Positions 1 to 5,170 of a stretch of DNA of 5,170 bases are shown here, in pieces (within the stretch, counting starts at the first letter, position 1; each line of letters begins with the position of its first letter). Below the pieces are notes generated by a model. The model was not told where the DNA came from. It worked only from the letters and a program-made list of their open reading frames with translations, and made no database searches. A program made the translations under genes and the position numbers. Origin of the DNA: Acidobacteriaceae bacterium (lineage in GTDB: Bacteria; Acidobacteriota; Terriglobia; Terriglobales; Acidobacteriaceae); assembly GCA_027311125.1 (NCBI GenBank), contig DAICZO010000189.1, positions 1-5,170 on the forward strand, written 5' to 3'.

Positions 1-144
1 GGAGCGGTGCTGGATGTGATGGAAGGGTGCGGCCATCTGGCTCCGGCAGAGTGCTCGCAGAGGGTGTTGAAAGCGACGGTTGAGTTTATGAAGGCCGAGC
101 CTGCGATGTCGGGCGGGCGGTATAGCTTTGCTGCTGCGAAGTAG
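1..144 (+). CDS. C-terminal fragment of a probable alpha/beta hydrolase (5' end outside window)
   Basis: Reading frame 1 is open from the window edge to a TAG at 142-144, giving 47 residues beginning GAVLDVMEGCGHLAPAECSQ. The GCGHLAP stretch, followed by a helix ending in VEFMKAEP, resembles the end of alpha/beta-hydrolase-fold enzymes, where the catalytic histidine sits in a 'GxGH' turn shortly before the last helix (here His12 of the fragment). The tail after the helix is short and polar. The nucleophile elbow and the acid residue lie outside the window, so substrate and subfamily cannot be named. It is the only plus-strand gene and converges on ubiX with 24 bp between the two stop codons. 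I see no hairpin plus T-run in that gap. Alternatives are any protein with a similar GxGH turn, so the family call is moderate. Confidence 0.55.
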   Translation, partial: GAVLDVMEGCGHLAPAECSQRVLKATVEFMKAEPAMSGGRYSFAAAK

Positions 145-168
145 AGGGTGCGTGGGTGCTGGCGATGC

Positions 169-768
169 TCAGTCCGGCTGCCACTGGTAGGCACCGGGTT
201 GGGGCAGGCCGATGTTGGCAAGGACGCGGTGGACGAAGTTGCGGGCCATGTCCGCCGTGGACTGCGGGTGGTTGTAGAGGGTGGGGATTGCGGGGAAGAT
301 GGTGGCACCGGCATCGGCGGCCAGGGTCATATTGCGTAGGTGGATGCGGTTGAAGGGGGTTTCGCGGACGCAGAGGATGAGGGGACGACGCTCTTTGAGG
401 CAGACATCGGCAGCGCGTTGGATGAGGTTGGAGGCGATGCCGTTGGCGATGCCGGCGAGGGTTCCCATGGAGCAGGGCAGGACGATCATGCAGTGGGTGG
501 GGTAGCTGCCGCTGGCTATGTTGGCGCCGATGTTAGTGTCGGCGTGCTGGTGGACTTTGGTAGAGGGCCTGCCGAGCAGCTTTTCGACGAGATCGTTGCG
601 GCCGCTGAGTTGCATCTCTTCCGCGAAGACACGGAGAGCACTGTCGGAGGCGACGAAGTTGATTTTGGCGACGCGCGTGTCGGCGACGAGGGCACGGAGC
701 ATCTCGGCGGCGTAGATGCTGCCGCTGGCTCCGGTGACAGCGAGGGTGATGGTGTGGGATTCGCTCAC
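169..768 (-). CDS. ubiX: Flavin prenyltransferase UbiX
   Basis: This 199-residue protein should join a dimethylallyl group to FMN, making prenylated FMN, the cofactor of UbiD-family (de)carboxylases. Visible family features are the N-terminal VTGASGS loop (residues 11-17) that binds FMN phosphate, VASDSA with Ser41, and the long conserved block from LPCSMGTLAGIANG (97-110) through RETPFN (135-140). Arg118, Lys125, Arg135, Glu136 and Tyr165 keep the spacing of the Pseudomonas UbiX active-site residues Arg122, Lys129, Arg139, Glu140 and Tyr169, with a uniform offset of four. Length is normal for the family. The start is a GTG at 766-768, placing the first beta strand (TITLAVTGASG) right after it. 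There is no Shine-Dalgarno sequence, but a -10-like GATAAT ends 7 nt upstream. No ubiD partner is visible in the window. It follows the YkgJ-like gene by 69 nt and may be transcribed with it or from its own promoter. Confidence 0.95.
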   Translation of the reverse strand: MSESHTITLAVTGASGSIYAAEMLRALVADTRVAKINFVASDSALRVFAEEMQLSGRNDLVEKLLGRPSTKVHQHADTNIGANIASGSYPTHCMIVLPCSMGTLAGIANGIASNLIQRAADVCLKERRPLILCVRETPFNRIHLRNMTLAADAGATIFPAIPTLYNHPQSTADMARNFVHRVLANIGLPQPGAYQWQPD

Positions 769-775
769 AGTGATG

Positions 776-804
776 ATTATCGCCGATGGGGTTGGAGTTG
801 GCAG
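776..804 (-). promoter_or_regulatory. Candidate promoter for ubiX, giving a leaderless or near-leaderless transcript
   Basis: On the minus strand, GATAAT (776-781, five of six matches to TATAAT) lies 17 nt downstream of CTGCCA (799-804, four of six matches to TTGACA). The -10 hexamer ends 7 nt before the GTG start codon of ubiX, so the transcript would begin at or next to the start codon. This fits the absence of a Shine-Dalgarno sequence. It is inferred from sequence alone. Confidence 0.35.
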
Positions 805-837
805 GTGTGGGCTGGGATTGTTTTGGTGGGATGAAGC

Positions 838-1470
838 TCAGGCATTACGGAGGGCGTACGCGATGAGGGTTTCACCTTGGAGGTGGTGTGCGGCGTTGAA
901 GGCCTGGTTGCTGGCGGCTTCGAGAGCGGGGATGGTGGAGTCGAGTTCGCAGGCCGCGATCTCGTCTGTGCTGGCGTGGATATAGCAGAGTTCGCAGGTG
1001 GCGAGGTTGGTTTCTCTGTCGTCGCCGGGGGTGCGCATGGGAGGACCGAAGGTGCGACAGAGGATGGGGCGGGAGGCGTAGAGGTCGCAGGTGCCGGTGG
1101 CGGGGTCGAGGACGGGGCAGGGCTCGTCGTTGGCGAACTCTTCGAAGAGGATGGCGGCTTCGTAGTCCTCGGACAGGATGCCGGTGGCGCGGTCGCCCGG
1201 AAACCATGGGTCGAGGCGCGCGAGAGACTGCTGGACACGGGTGTGGATGCTGGTGGCTTTTTCAGGGTTAGTTTGCTGGAGGAGTGAGAGGCCTTCGCGG
1301 AGGCGGGCGGCGTCTTCGTGAGGGATAGGGAAGACGCCGATGCAGCATTGGTAGCAGCCCGGCTTGCAGGCGAGATGAGAGCCACTGCGAGCGACCGAGG
1401 AGGCCAGGGCGGCATCTACGATTTGGATGAGTGGTTGCGACATTGCGATTGGCTGCTGCTCACTCTTCAT
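838..1470 (-). CDS. YkgJ-family cysteine-cluster protein (putative Zn/Fe-binding)
   Basis: This 210-residue protein has ten cysteines. The pattern CKPGCYQCC (Cys35, 39, 42, 43), then CPVLDPATGTC (118, 128), RPILCRTFG (138) and CELC (159, 162) is the signature of the YkgJ-like family (UPF0153), thought to chelate zinc or an iron-sulphur cluster. Cys174 is extra. The biochemical role of the family is not established. No signal peptide or membrane segment is seen, so it should be cytoplasmic. The start is uncertain: ATG at 1468-1470 is the longest choice, and an in-frame ATG at 1441-1443 (residue 10, MSQPLIQIVDAAL) begins nearer the first conserved helix. Neither has a strong ribosome binding site. 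It lies 47 nt downstream of the secreted-protein gene and 69 nt upstream of ubiX, in the same reading frame as ubiX. Confidence 0.85.
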   Translation of the reverse strand: MKSEQQPIAMSQPLIQIVDAALASSVARSGSHLACKPGCYQCCIGVFPIPHEDAARLREGLSLLQQTNPEKATSIHTRVQQSLARLDPWFPGDRATGILSEDYEAAILFEEFANDEPCPVLDPATGTCDLYASRPILCRTFGPPMRTPGDDRETNLATCELCYIHASTDEIAACELDSTIPALEAASNQAFNAAHHLQGETLIAYALRNA

Positions 1471-1517
1471 CTTAGCGACAATGCGGTGGTCGCAGGATGG
1501 AGAGTGGTGAGTGCAGC

Positions 1518-2609
1518 CTATTTACCTTTAGCGAAGCTCGGGACGGATGGCTCGAGTTTGCGCAGGACGAATTCGCGGACGAGGTTTCCGATGGCGTTTG
1601 CGCCGGTGTTGATGCCGAGTGTCTCAAAGGTGAGACCGACTCCTCGACTGGCTGGGGGATGATAGGTGTTGGCGATGGCACCGGCCGCGAGATTGCCAAG
1701 GATGTGGGAGTAGTTGGGTTGGGATTTTCCGTTGTCGGCACGGGTGACCACGGTGGAGATTACGGCATGCCAGGCGCGTGAACGGACTCCGCCGGAGCCC
1801 TGATAGAAGTAGCGGGGGTCCTGATGGAGCAGGGATGGCAGGACCGCGCTGCCGATGATGCGACCTGTGAGGGAGTCGGCAAAGGCTGCGCCGTAACGCT
1901 TGCCGTAGCCTTCGATTCCGGGGCCGTAGTCGGGATAGGTGCCGTTGTACTGTTCGGCTCCTGCGATTCCGGCGAGGATCAGGAACGAAGTGGGATCCGC
2001 GAGGGTGCGGAAGGCCAGCTTGTACTTTTGCCTGGCGGACATGGGTGCAGCTTTCCAGATGTAGCTGGTGTAGAAGTTCTGGAAGACACCGAAGACGCGC
2101 TGCTTTTCCTGCTCCTGAATCTGGGCGGTTGCAATCTCGGTGTCGGTTGCAAAGACGGAGACGGAGGCTGTGGTGGCTATGTTGAGAGCGATCTTTGGCG
2201 CGGTGACGGTTTGACCGGGTTTAACCAGAAACTCGTCGGAGGTGTAGGCTCCGAGACCGGGCGCGGTGATGACGAGCCGAAAGGTGCCGGCAGGGAGTGA
2301 GGCGAAGGTGAAGGTGCCATCCTGGGCTGCGACGGTGGTTCTTTCGGCAAGCTTGCCGGGCTGGGCCAAGATGACGTTGGCGTTGGGTACAGGGTTGGCT
2401 TGCACGTCGAGAACCACGCCGTTGATCTGGGCGGTGTCTCGGGTTGCATCCTGCGCTGACTCTGGCGAGGGGGTGGAGGGTGCAGTCTGTATGGCGAAGC
2501 CGGGGGCGTCGGGGAGGTCCTTATTGTTGGCGACGGTCTGTGCCAGAGCGGGAATGGTGCAAATGACGAATAAGAGAGCTGTAGTGGTGCGATACGTGAG
2601 ACCTGTCAT
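1518..2609 (-). CDS. Secreted protein with carboxypeptidase-regulatory-like domain and a C-terminal domain of unknown function
   Basis: The 363-residue product starts with a clear Sec signal peptide: polar start, hydrophobic core ALLFVICTIPALA, likely cleavage after Ala23 (ALA|Q). Next come DLPDAPG (31-37) and a low-complexity Pro/Ser/Thr linker (about 40-60). A beta-sandwich domain of the carboxypeptidase-regulatory/CNA-B type spans about 62-143: INGVVLDVQANPVPNANVIL opens it, DGTFTFASLPAGTFRLVITA is the classic middle, and VKPGQTVTAPKIAL closes it. The remaining 190 residues (about 170-355) hold FQNFYTSYIW, PSLLHQDPRYFYQGSGG (258-274), QPNYSHILGNLAAG and GLTFETLGINTGANAIG. I recall this C-terminal region from many acidobacterial exported proteins but know no function for it. 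Several short hydrophobic, glycine-rich segments could contact the outer membrane. ATG at 2607-2609 is preceded by AAGAGGGTAG, a Shine-Dalgarno-like match with short spacing. Destination is probably periplasm or outer membrane. Confidence 0.88.
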   Translation of the reverse strand: MTGLTYRTTTALLFVICTIPALAQTVANNKDLPDAPGFAIQTAPSTPSPESAQDATRDTAQINGVVLDVQANPVPNANVILAQPGKLAERTTVAAQDGTFTFASLPAGTFRLVITAPGLGAYTSDEFLVKPGQTVTAPKIALNIATTASVSVFATDTEIATAQIQEQEKQRVFGVFQNFYTSYIWKAAPMSARQKYKLAFRTLADPTSFLILAGIAGAEQYNGTYPDYGPGIEGYGKRYGAAFADSLTGRIIGSAVLPSLLHQDPRYFYQGSGGVRSRAWHAVISTVVTRADNGKSQPNYSHILGNLAAGAIANTYHPPASRGVGLTFETLGINTGANAIGNLVREFVLRKLEPSVPSFAKGK

Positions 2610-2816
2610 CTACCCTCTTGTCTGATCTGAAGTGCTTGAGCCTACTGAGTGTGAGCGTGCACTTCGTAAGATGCAGCAAATGGCTTGGCTGAGGGCAACG
2701 AGAGGGAAGTATTTGGTAGAGAGCGGCTGCGTCCGGGGGGAACGCATCAGGCGACGCCCCGCAGTCGCGACAGAAAAGCTGTCATGAGCGCGGGGCAGCC
2801 GATGGTTTGGGAGAGA
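2610..2816. other. Intergenic region between purB and the secreted-protein gene
   Basis: This is the longest gap in the window (207 bp). It holds the GC-rich hairpin just after purB, a weaker 5-bp stem (TGCGT 2728-2732 with ACGCA 2742-2746, enclosing a six-G run), and presumably the promoter of the downstream minus-strand genes. I found no convincing -35/-10 pair for that promoter, no tRNA-like fold and no credible small ORF. The Shine-Dalgarno-like GAGGG of the secreted-protein gene is at 2613-2617. Confidence 0.6.
2756..2796 (-). terminator. GC-rich nested hairpin after purB, possible terminator without a U-tract
   Basis: The arms GCCCCGC (2756-2762) and GCGGGGC (2790-2796) pair perfectly over 7 bp. 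Inside them GACAG (2769-2773) and CTGTC (2779-2783) form a second 5-bp stem with a five-base loop. The structure begins 20 nt past the purB stop on the minus strand. No T-run follows on either strand, so it is not a textbook intrinsic terminator. An alternative stem, GCGAC (2751-2755) with GTCGC (2764-2768), would compete with it. Confidence 0.4.
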
Positions 2817-4118
2817 TCAGGAGTTGAGGACGCGGGCGAAGATGGCGTCTACGTTGGCTAGCTGGCGGTGATAGTCGAAGGCATGGGCCAGCTTTTCTGG
2901 AGAGAGGCGGGCGGTGATTTCGGGCACCTTGGCTACTTCGTCGCGGAAGACAAGTTCGTTCTTCCAGGAGTTCATGGCGTGGGATTGGACGAGGCGGTAA
3001 GCGTCTTCGCGGGACATGCCGGATTCGGCGAGGTCGAGGAGGAGTTGGCCGGAGAAGATGAGACCGCCGGTGGATTCGAGGTTCTTCAACATACGGGCGG
3101 GATAGACGAGGAGTTTGTCGATGAGGTTGCTCGTTTTCGCCAGAAGATAATCAGCCAAGATGGTGGAGTCGGGGAGGATGACACGCTCGGCGGAGGAGTG
3201 GGAGATGTCGCGCTCGTGCCAGAGAGCGATGTTTTCGAAGGCAGTCTGGGCGTTGGCGCGGACGACGCGGGCGAGGCCACTGATTTGTTCGGAGGTGATG
3301 GGGTTGCGCTTGTGGGGCATGGCGCTGGAGCCCTTCTGCTTTTCGGAGAAGAACTCTTCGGCTTCGCGGACTTCGGTGCGCTGCAGGTGGCGGACTTCGG
3401 TGGCCATCTTGTCGAGGGTGGAGCAGAGGATGGCGAGAGCGGAGACGTAGGCGGCGTGGCGATCGCGCTGGACGACCTGAGTGGCGACGGCCACGGGTTT
3501 GAGACCTAATGCGTTACAAATTGCTTCTTCGTGTTCGGGCTTGAGATGGCCGAAGGTGCCGACGGCTCCGGAGAGCTTGCCGACGCGGAGGTCTTCTGCG
3601 GCGGCGTCGAAGCGGGCGAGGTTGCGCTGCATCTCGGAGTACCAGAGGAGTAGCTTGAGGCCGAAGGTGGTGGGTTCAGCATGGACGCCGTGGGTGCGGC
3701 CGATGATGGGAGTGTGCTTGAACTCGAGGGCGCGGCGCTTGAGGGTCTCGGAGAGGGCGACTATACCGGCGCGGATGATGGCGGAGGCTTCGAGGAGCTG
3801 GAGGGACTGGGCGGTGTCGACGACATCGGTGCTGGTGAGGCCGTAGTGGAGCCAACGGGAGGCTTCGGTGTCGTTGATGTGCTCGGCGACGGTGGTGGTG
3901 AAGGCGATGACGTCGTGGCGGACTTCGGCTTCAATCTCGTTGATGCGGTCTACGGTGAAGTTGCCCTTGTCGCGGATGATGTTGGCTGCGGACTGGGGCA
4001 CGAGGCCGAAGCTGGCGAGGGCCTGGGAGGCGGCGGTTTCGACGGTGAGCCAGCAGCGGTATTTGTTTTCGTCGGACCAGATTTTGCCCATGGCGGGGCG
4101 GGTGTAGCGAGCGATCAT
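2817..4118 (-). CDS. purB: Adenylosuccinate lyase
   Basis: The 433-residue enzyme of the fumarase/aspartase superfamily cleaves SAICAR to AICAR and adenylosuccinate to AMP, releasing fumarate in both steps of purine synthesis. It should act as a cytoplasmic homotetramer. The superfamily signature GSSAMPHKRNP (263-273) carries the catalytic serine loop. Other conserved parts are RYTRPAMGKIWSDENKY at the N-terminus, RHDV with His68, the LTSTDVVDTA block (94-103), IIGRTHGVHAEPTTFG with candidate acid His143, and VQRDRHAAYV (216-225). Length matches the short Bacillus/Thermotoga-type PurB. The start is ATG 4116-4118: it follows AAGGA (4126-4130) with 7 nt spacing and begins at the conserved MIARYTRP. 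The frame stays open to an ATG at 4194-4196, but that adds 26 residues foreign to the family and overlaps the glutaredoxin gene. It is probably co-transcribed with the two genes upstream. Confidence 0.97.
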   Translation of the reverse strand: MIARYTRPAMGKIWSDENKYRCWLTVETAASQALASFGLVPQSAANIIRDKGNFTVDRINEIEAEVRHDVIAFTTTVAEHINDTEASRWLHYGLTSTDVVDTAQSLQLLEASAIIRAGIVALSETLKRRALEFKHTPIIGRTHGVHAEPTTFGLKLLLWYSEMQRNLARFDAAAEDLRVGKLSGAVGTFGHLKPEHEEAICNALGLKPVAVATQVVQRDRHAAYVSALAILCSTLDKMATEVRHLQRTEVREAEEFFSEKQKGSSAMPHKRNPITSEQISGLARVVRANAQTAFENIALWHERDISHSSAERVILPDSTILADYLLAKTSNLIDKLLVYPARMLKNLESTGGLIFSGQLLLDLAESGMSREDAYRLVQSHAMNSWKNELVFRDEVAKVPEITARLSPEKLAHAFDYHRQLANVDAIFARVLNS

Positions 4119-4125
4119 TTTTCCA

Positions 4126-4130
4126 TCCTT
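4126..4130 (-). promoter_or_regulatory. Ribosome binding site that fixes the purB start
   Basis: The minus strand reads AAGGATGGAAAAATG. AAGGA is a good Shine-Dalgarno match 7 nt before the ATG at 4116-4118. It supports this start over the longer in-frame choice at 4196. Confidence 0.8.
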
Positions 4131-4155
4131 CGGTGCGGAGGTGCGAGAGTCAGGC

Positions 4156-4413
4156 TTAGGAGTTAGGGACACCGAAGAGTTCGGACATTTCGGCATGGAG
4201 GAAGCCGCGGCCGGGCTTGTAGGGCTGGATCCATTTGCCGTCGAGGACGAACTGGGGGATGGCGCGTTTGCCGACGTTGGACTCGACGGCGTGGGCGGCT
4301 CCGGGGGTGGTCTCGATGTCGATTTCGGTGTAGGGGATGTGGTGCTTATCGAGGAAGCGCTTGGCCTCGCGGCAGTCGCGGCACCAGGAGGCGGAGTAGA
4401 CAGTTAATTCCAT
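4156..4413 (-). CDS. Glutaredoxin-like (mycoredoxin/NrdH-type) thiol-disulfide oxidoreductase
   Basis: This 85-residue cytoplasmic thioredoxin-fold protein should reduce disulfides or mixed thiols on partner proteins. The first strand, ELTVYSASW, leads to the redox motif WCRDC (Cys11, Cys14), then the helix REAKRFLDKHHI and strand PYTEIDIE. The cis-proline segment GKRAIPQFVLDG (49-60, Pro53) corresponds to the 'TVP' turn of glutaredoxins. It lacks the CPYC motif of classic GSH-linked glutaredoxins. The CxxC and single-domain length are closer to mycoredoxin and NrdH-like proteins, so its electron donor is uncertain. The ATG at 4411-4413 has no Shine-Dalgarno sequence, but the AT-rich hexamer TAAAAT ends 6 nt before it. 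It lies 27 nt after the SDR gene and 37 nt before purB, and could be an operon member. Confidence 0.88.
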   Translation of the reverse strand: MELTVYSASWCRDCREAKRFLDKHHIPYTEIDIETTPGAAHAVESNVGKRAIPQFVLDGKWIQPYKPGRGFLHAEMSELFGVPNS

Positions 4414-4419
4414 GGATTT

Positions 4420-4425
4420 ATTTTA
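4420..4425 (-). promoter_or_regulatory. Candidate -10 element for a leaderless glutaredoxin transcript
   Basis: TAAAAT (minus strand; five of six matches to TATAAT) ends 6 nt before the ATG of the glutaredoxin gene, in an AT-rich patch that stands out from the GC-rich surroundings. No good -35 box is seen 16-18 nt upstream. The spacing suits a transcript starting at the ATG. Confidence 0.3.
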
Positions 4426-4440
4426 CTTGTGGGTGCGACT

Positions 4441-5170
4441 TTACTGCTCGTGGTAGTTGCGGAGGAGGCCTCCGTCGATGGCGTAGGTGGAGCCGGTGAT
4501 GTAGGCGGCTTCGTCGGAGGCGAGGAAGGCGGCGAGGGAGGCGACTTCTTCGGGGGTGCCGAGGCGACCGAGGGGGATGTTGGCGAGGAGGGCGTTGAGC
4601 TTGGGCTTGTTGGCGAGCAGAGCGGTGTTGATGGGAGTGTTGATAGCGCCGGGGGCGATGTTGTTGACGGTGATGCCGAGGGGGCCGAGTTCGACGGCGA
4701 GGTCGCGCATGAGCATGCGCATGCCGCCCTTGGAGGCGCAGTAGGTGGAGAAGTTGGGGAAGACCATGTCTTCGTGGACGGAGGAGATGTTGAGGATGCG
4801 ACCGGGGAGTTTGGCGTCGCGGAGGCGGCGGACGAAGGCCTGGGCGAGGAAGAAGGCTCCCTTGAGATTGACGCCGAGGACGGCGTCGTATTCGGCTTCG
4901 GTGACATCCCAGAAGGCGGCTTCCTTCTCGATACCTGCGTTGTTGACGAGGATGTCGCAGCGGCCGAGTTTGGTGTAGGTCTGGTCGATGAGGGATTGAG
5001 TTTCAGCGATGCTGGAGACGTTGGCCTGGATGGTGATCGCTTTGCCGCCGGTGGATTGGATCTTGGCGAGGGTGTCGTTGGCTCCGTCGGGCTGGCCAAC
5101 GTAGTCGATAACGACGGAGGCTCCCTCGGAGGCGAGGCGAATGGCGATGGATTGGCCGATGCCAGAGGAG
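4441..5170 (-). CDS. SDR-family oxidoreductase, glucose 1-dehydrogenase-like (N-terminus outside window)
   Basis: The minus-strand frame ending at TAA 4441-4443 is open to the window edge, giving 242 residues. An ATG at 4765-4767 is only an internal methionine. The fragment begins SSGIGQSIAIRLASEGA, the end of the TGxxxGIG Rossmann nucleotide-binding motif, so roughly 15 residues are missing. Numbering from the first visible residue, NNAG is 76-79, the active-site Asn of NLKG is 101, catalytic Ser130 lies in NISSVHE, and YCASK gives Tyr143 and Lys147. The SSVHE and PGAINTPIN segments, and the ITGSTYAIDGG end, match Bacillus-type NAD(P)-dependent glucose 1-dehydrogenases, which oxidise beta-D-glucose to gluconolactone. 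True substrate may differ, since this SDR branch is often over-annotated. It is the first visible gene of the run leading to the glutaredoxin and purB. Confidence 0.92.
   Translation of the reverse strand, partial: SSGIGQSIAIRLASEGASVVIDYVGQPDGANDTLAKIQSTGGKAITIQANVSSIAETQSLIDQTYTKLGRCDILVNNAGIEKEAAFWDVTEAEYDAVLGVNLKGAFFLAQAFVRRLRDAKLPGRILNISSVHEDMVFPNFSTYCASKGGMRMLMRDLAVELGPLGITVNNIAPGAINTPINTALLANKPKLNALLANIPLGRLGTPEEVASLAAFLASDEAAYITGSTYAIDGGLLRNYHEQ

Noticed and set aside
145..168. Possible shared bidirectional terminator between the convergent alpha/beta hydrolase and ubiX
   Set aside because: The 24 bp gap contains no inverted repeat or T/A tracts.
340..834. Long plus-strand ORF antisense to ubiX (others at 877-1287, 1824-2300, 2868-3509 and 3681-4166)
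   Set aside because: Gly/Asp/Glu/Val-rich translations mirror the codon usage of the opposite-strand genes. No domain or ribosome binding site supports any of them.
777..1415. 212-residue minus-strand ORF overlapping the YkgJ-like gene
   Set aside because: Low-complexity Ser/Pro/Thr composition. The alternate frame has the conserved cysteine pattern.
2728..2746. Small hairpin TGCGT/ACGCA around a six-G run
   Set aside because: Only 5 bp with a 9-base loop and no following T-run; expected by chance in GC-rich DNA.
4441..4767. A separate short SDR protein starting at ATG 4767
   Set aside because: The frame continues upstream without a stop to the window edge and carries NNAG, NLKG and the end of the Rossmann glycine motif, so this ATG is internal.
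4404..5099. 231-residue minus-strand ORF overlapping the SDR gene
   Set aside because: Its translation is almost entirely Ser/Pro/Thr/Ala without motifs, as expected from an out-of-frame reading of a GC-rich gene. The SDR frame carries all catalytic motifs.
1..5170. Mobile elements, CRISPR arrays, direct repeats, tRNA or rRNA genes
   Set aside because: No repeat-spacer pattern, transposase motif, terminal inverted repeats or RNA-gene signature was seen. Recurring GGCGAGG-type words are reverse-complemented codon usage.

Overview
The window is a GC-rich, gene-dense piece of a bacterial chromosome. It holds seven protein-coding genes, two of them cut by the window edges. The best guess for the organism is an acidobacterium of the Terriglobales type (Granulicella, Terriglobus and Edaphobacter relatives). 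That rests mainly on the secreted protein at 1518-2609: a carboxypeptidase-regulatory-like repeat, an 'LPDAP' stretch just after the signal peptide, and a C-terminal domain with 'PSLLHQDPRYF', a combination I associate with that group from memory. The taxonomic call is inference; no rRNA or other marker is present.

Layout, left to right. Positions 1-144 (+) carry the last 47 codons of a probable alpha/beta hydrolase. It converges, with 24 bp between stop codons, on a run of minus-strand genes that fills the rest of the window. In transcription order (right to left) these are: an SDR-family glucose 1-dehydrogenase-like oxidoreductase missing its first residues (4441-5170); a small glutaredoxin-like protein (4156-4413); adenylosuccinate lyase PurB (2817-4118); a 207 bp intergenic region with a GC-rich nested hairpin (2610-2816); the secreted protein of unknown function (1518-2609); a YkgJ-type cysteine-cluster protein (838-1470); and the flavin prenyltransferase UbiX (169-768).

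The first three minus genes are 27 and 37 nt apart and look like one transcription unit. The last three are 47 and 69 nt apart and may form a second. PurB is housekeeping purine synthesis, and UbiX makes the prenylated FMN cofactor used by UbiD decarboxylases, though no ubiD is visible here. Two genes without a recognisable Shine-Dalgarno sequence (glutaredoxin and ubiX) each have a -10-like hexamer ending 6-7 nt before the start codon, the geometry expected of leaderless transcripts and internal promoters.

I see no mobile element, CRISPR array, tRNA or rRNA, and no clear sign of a new multi-gene system. The most open biology is the secreted protein of unknown function and the unusual starts and gene junctions.
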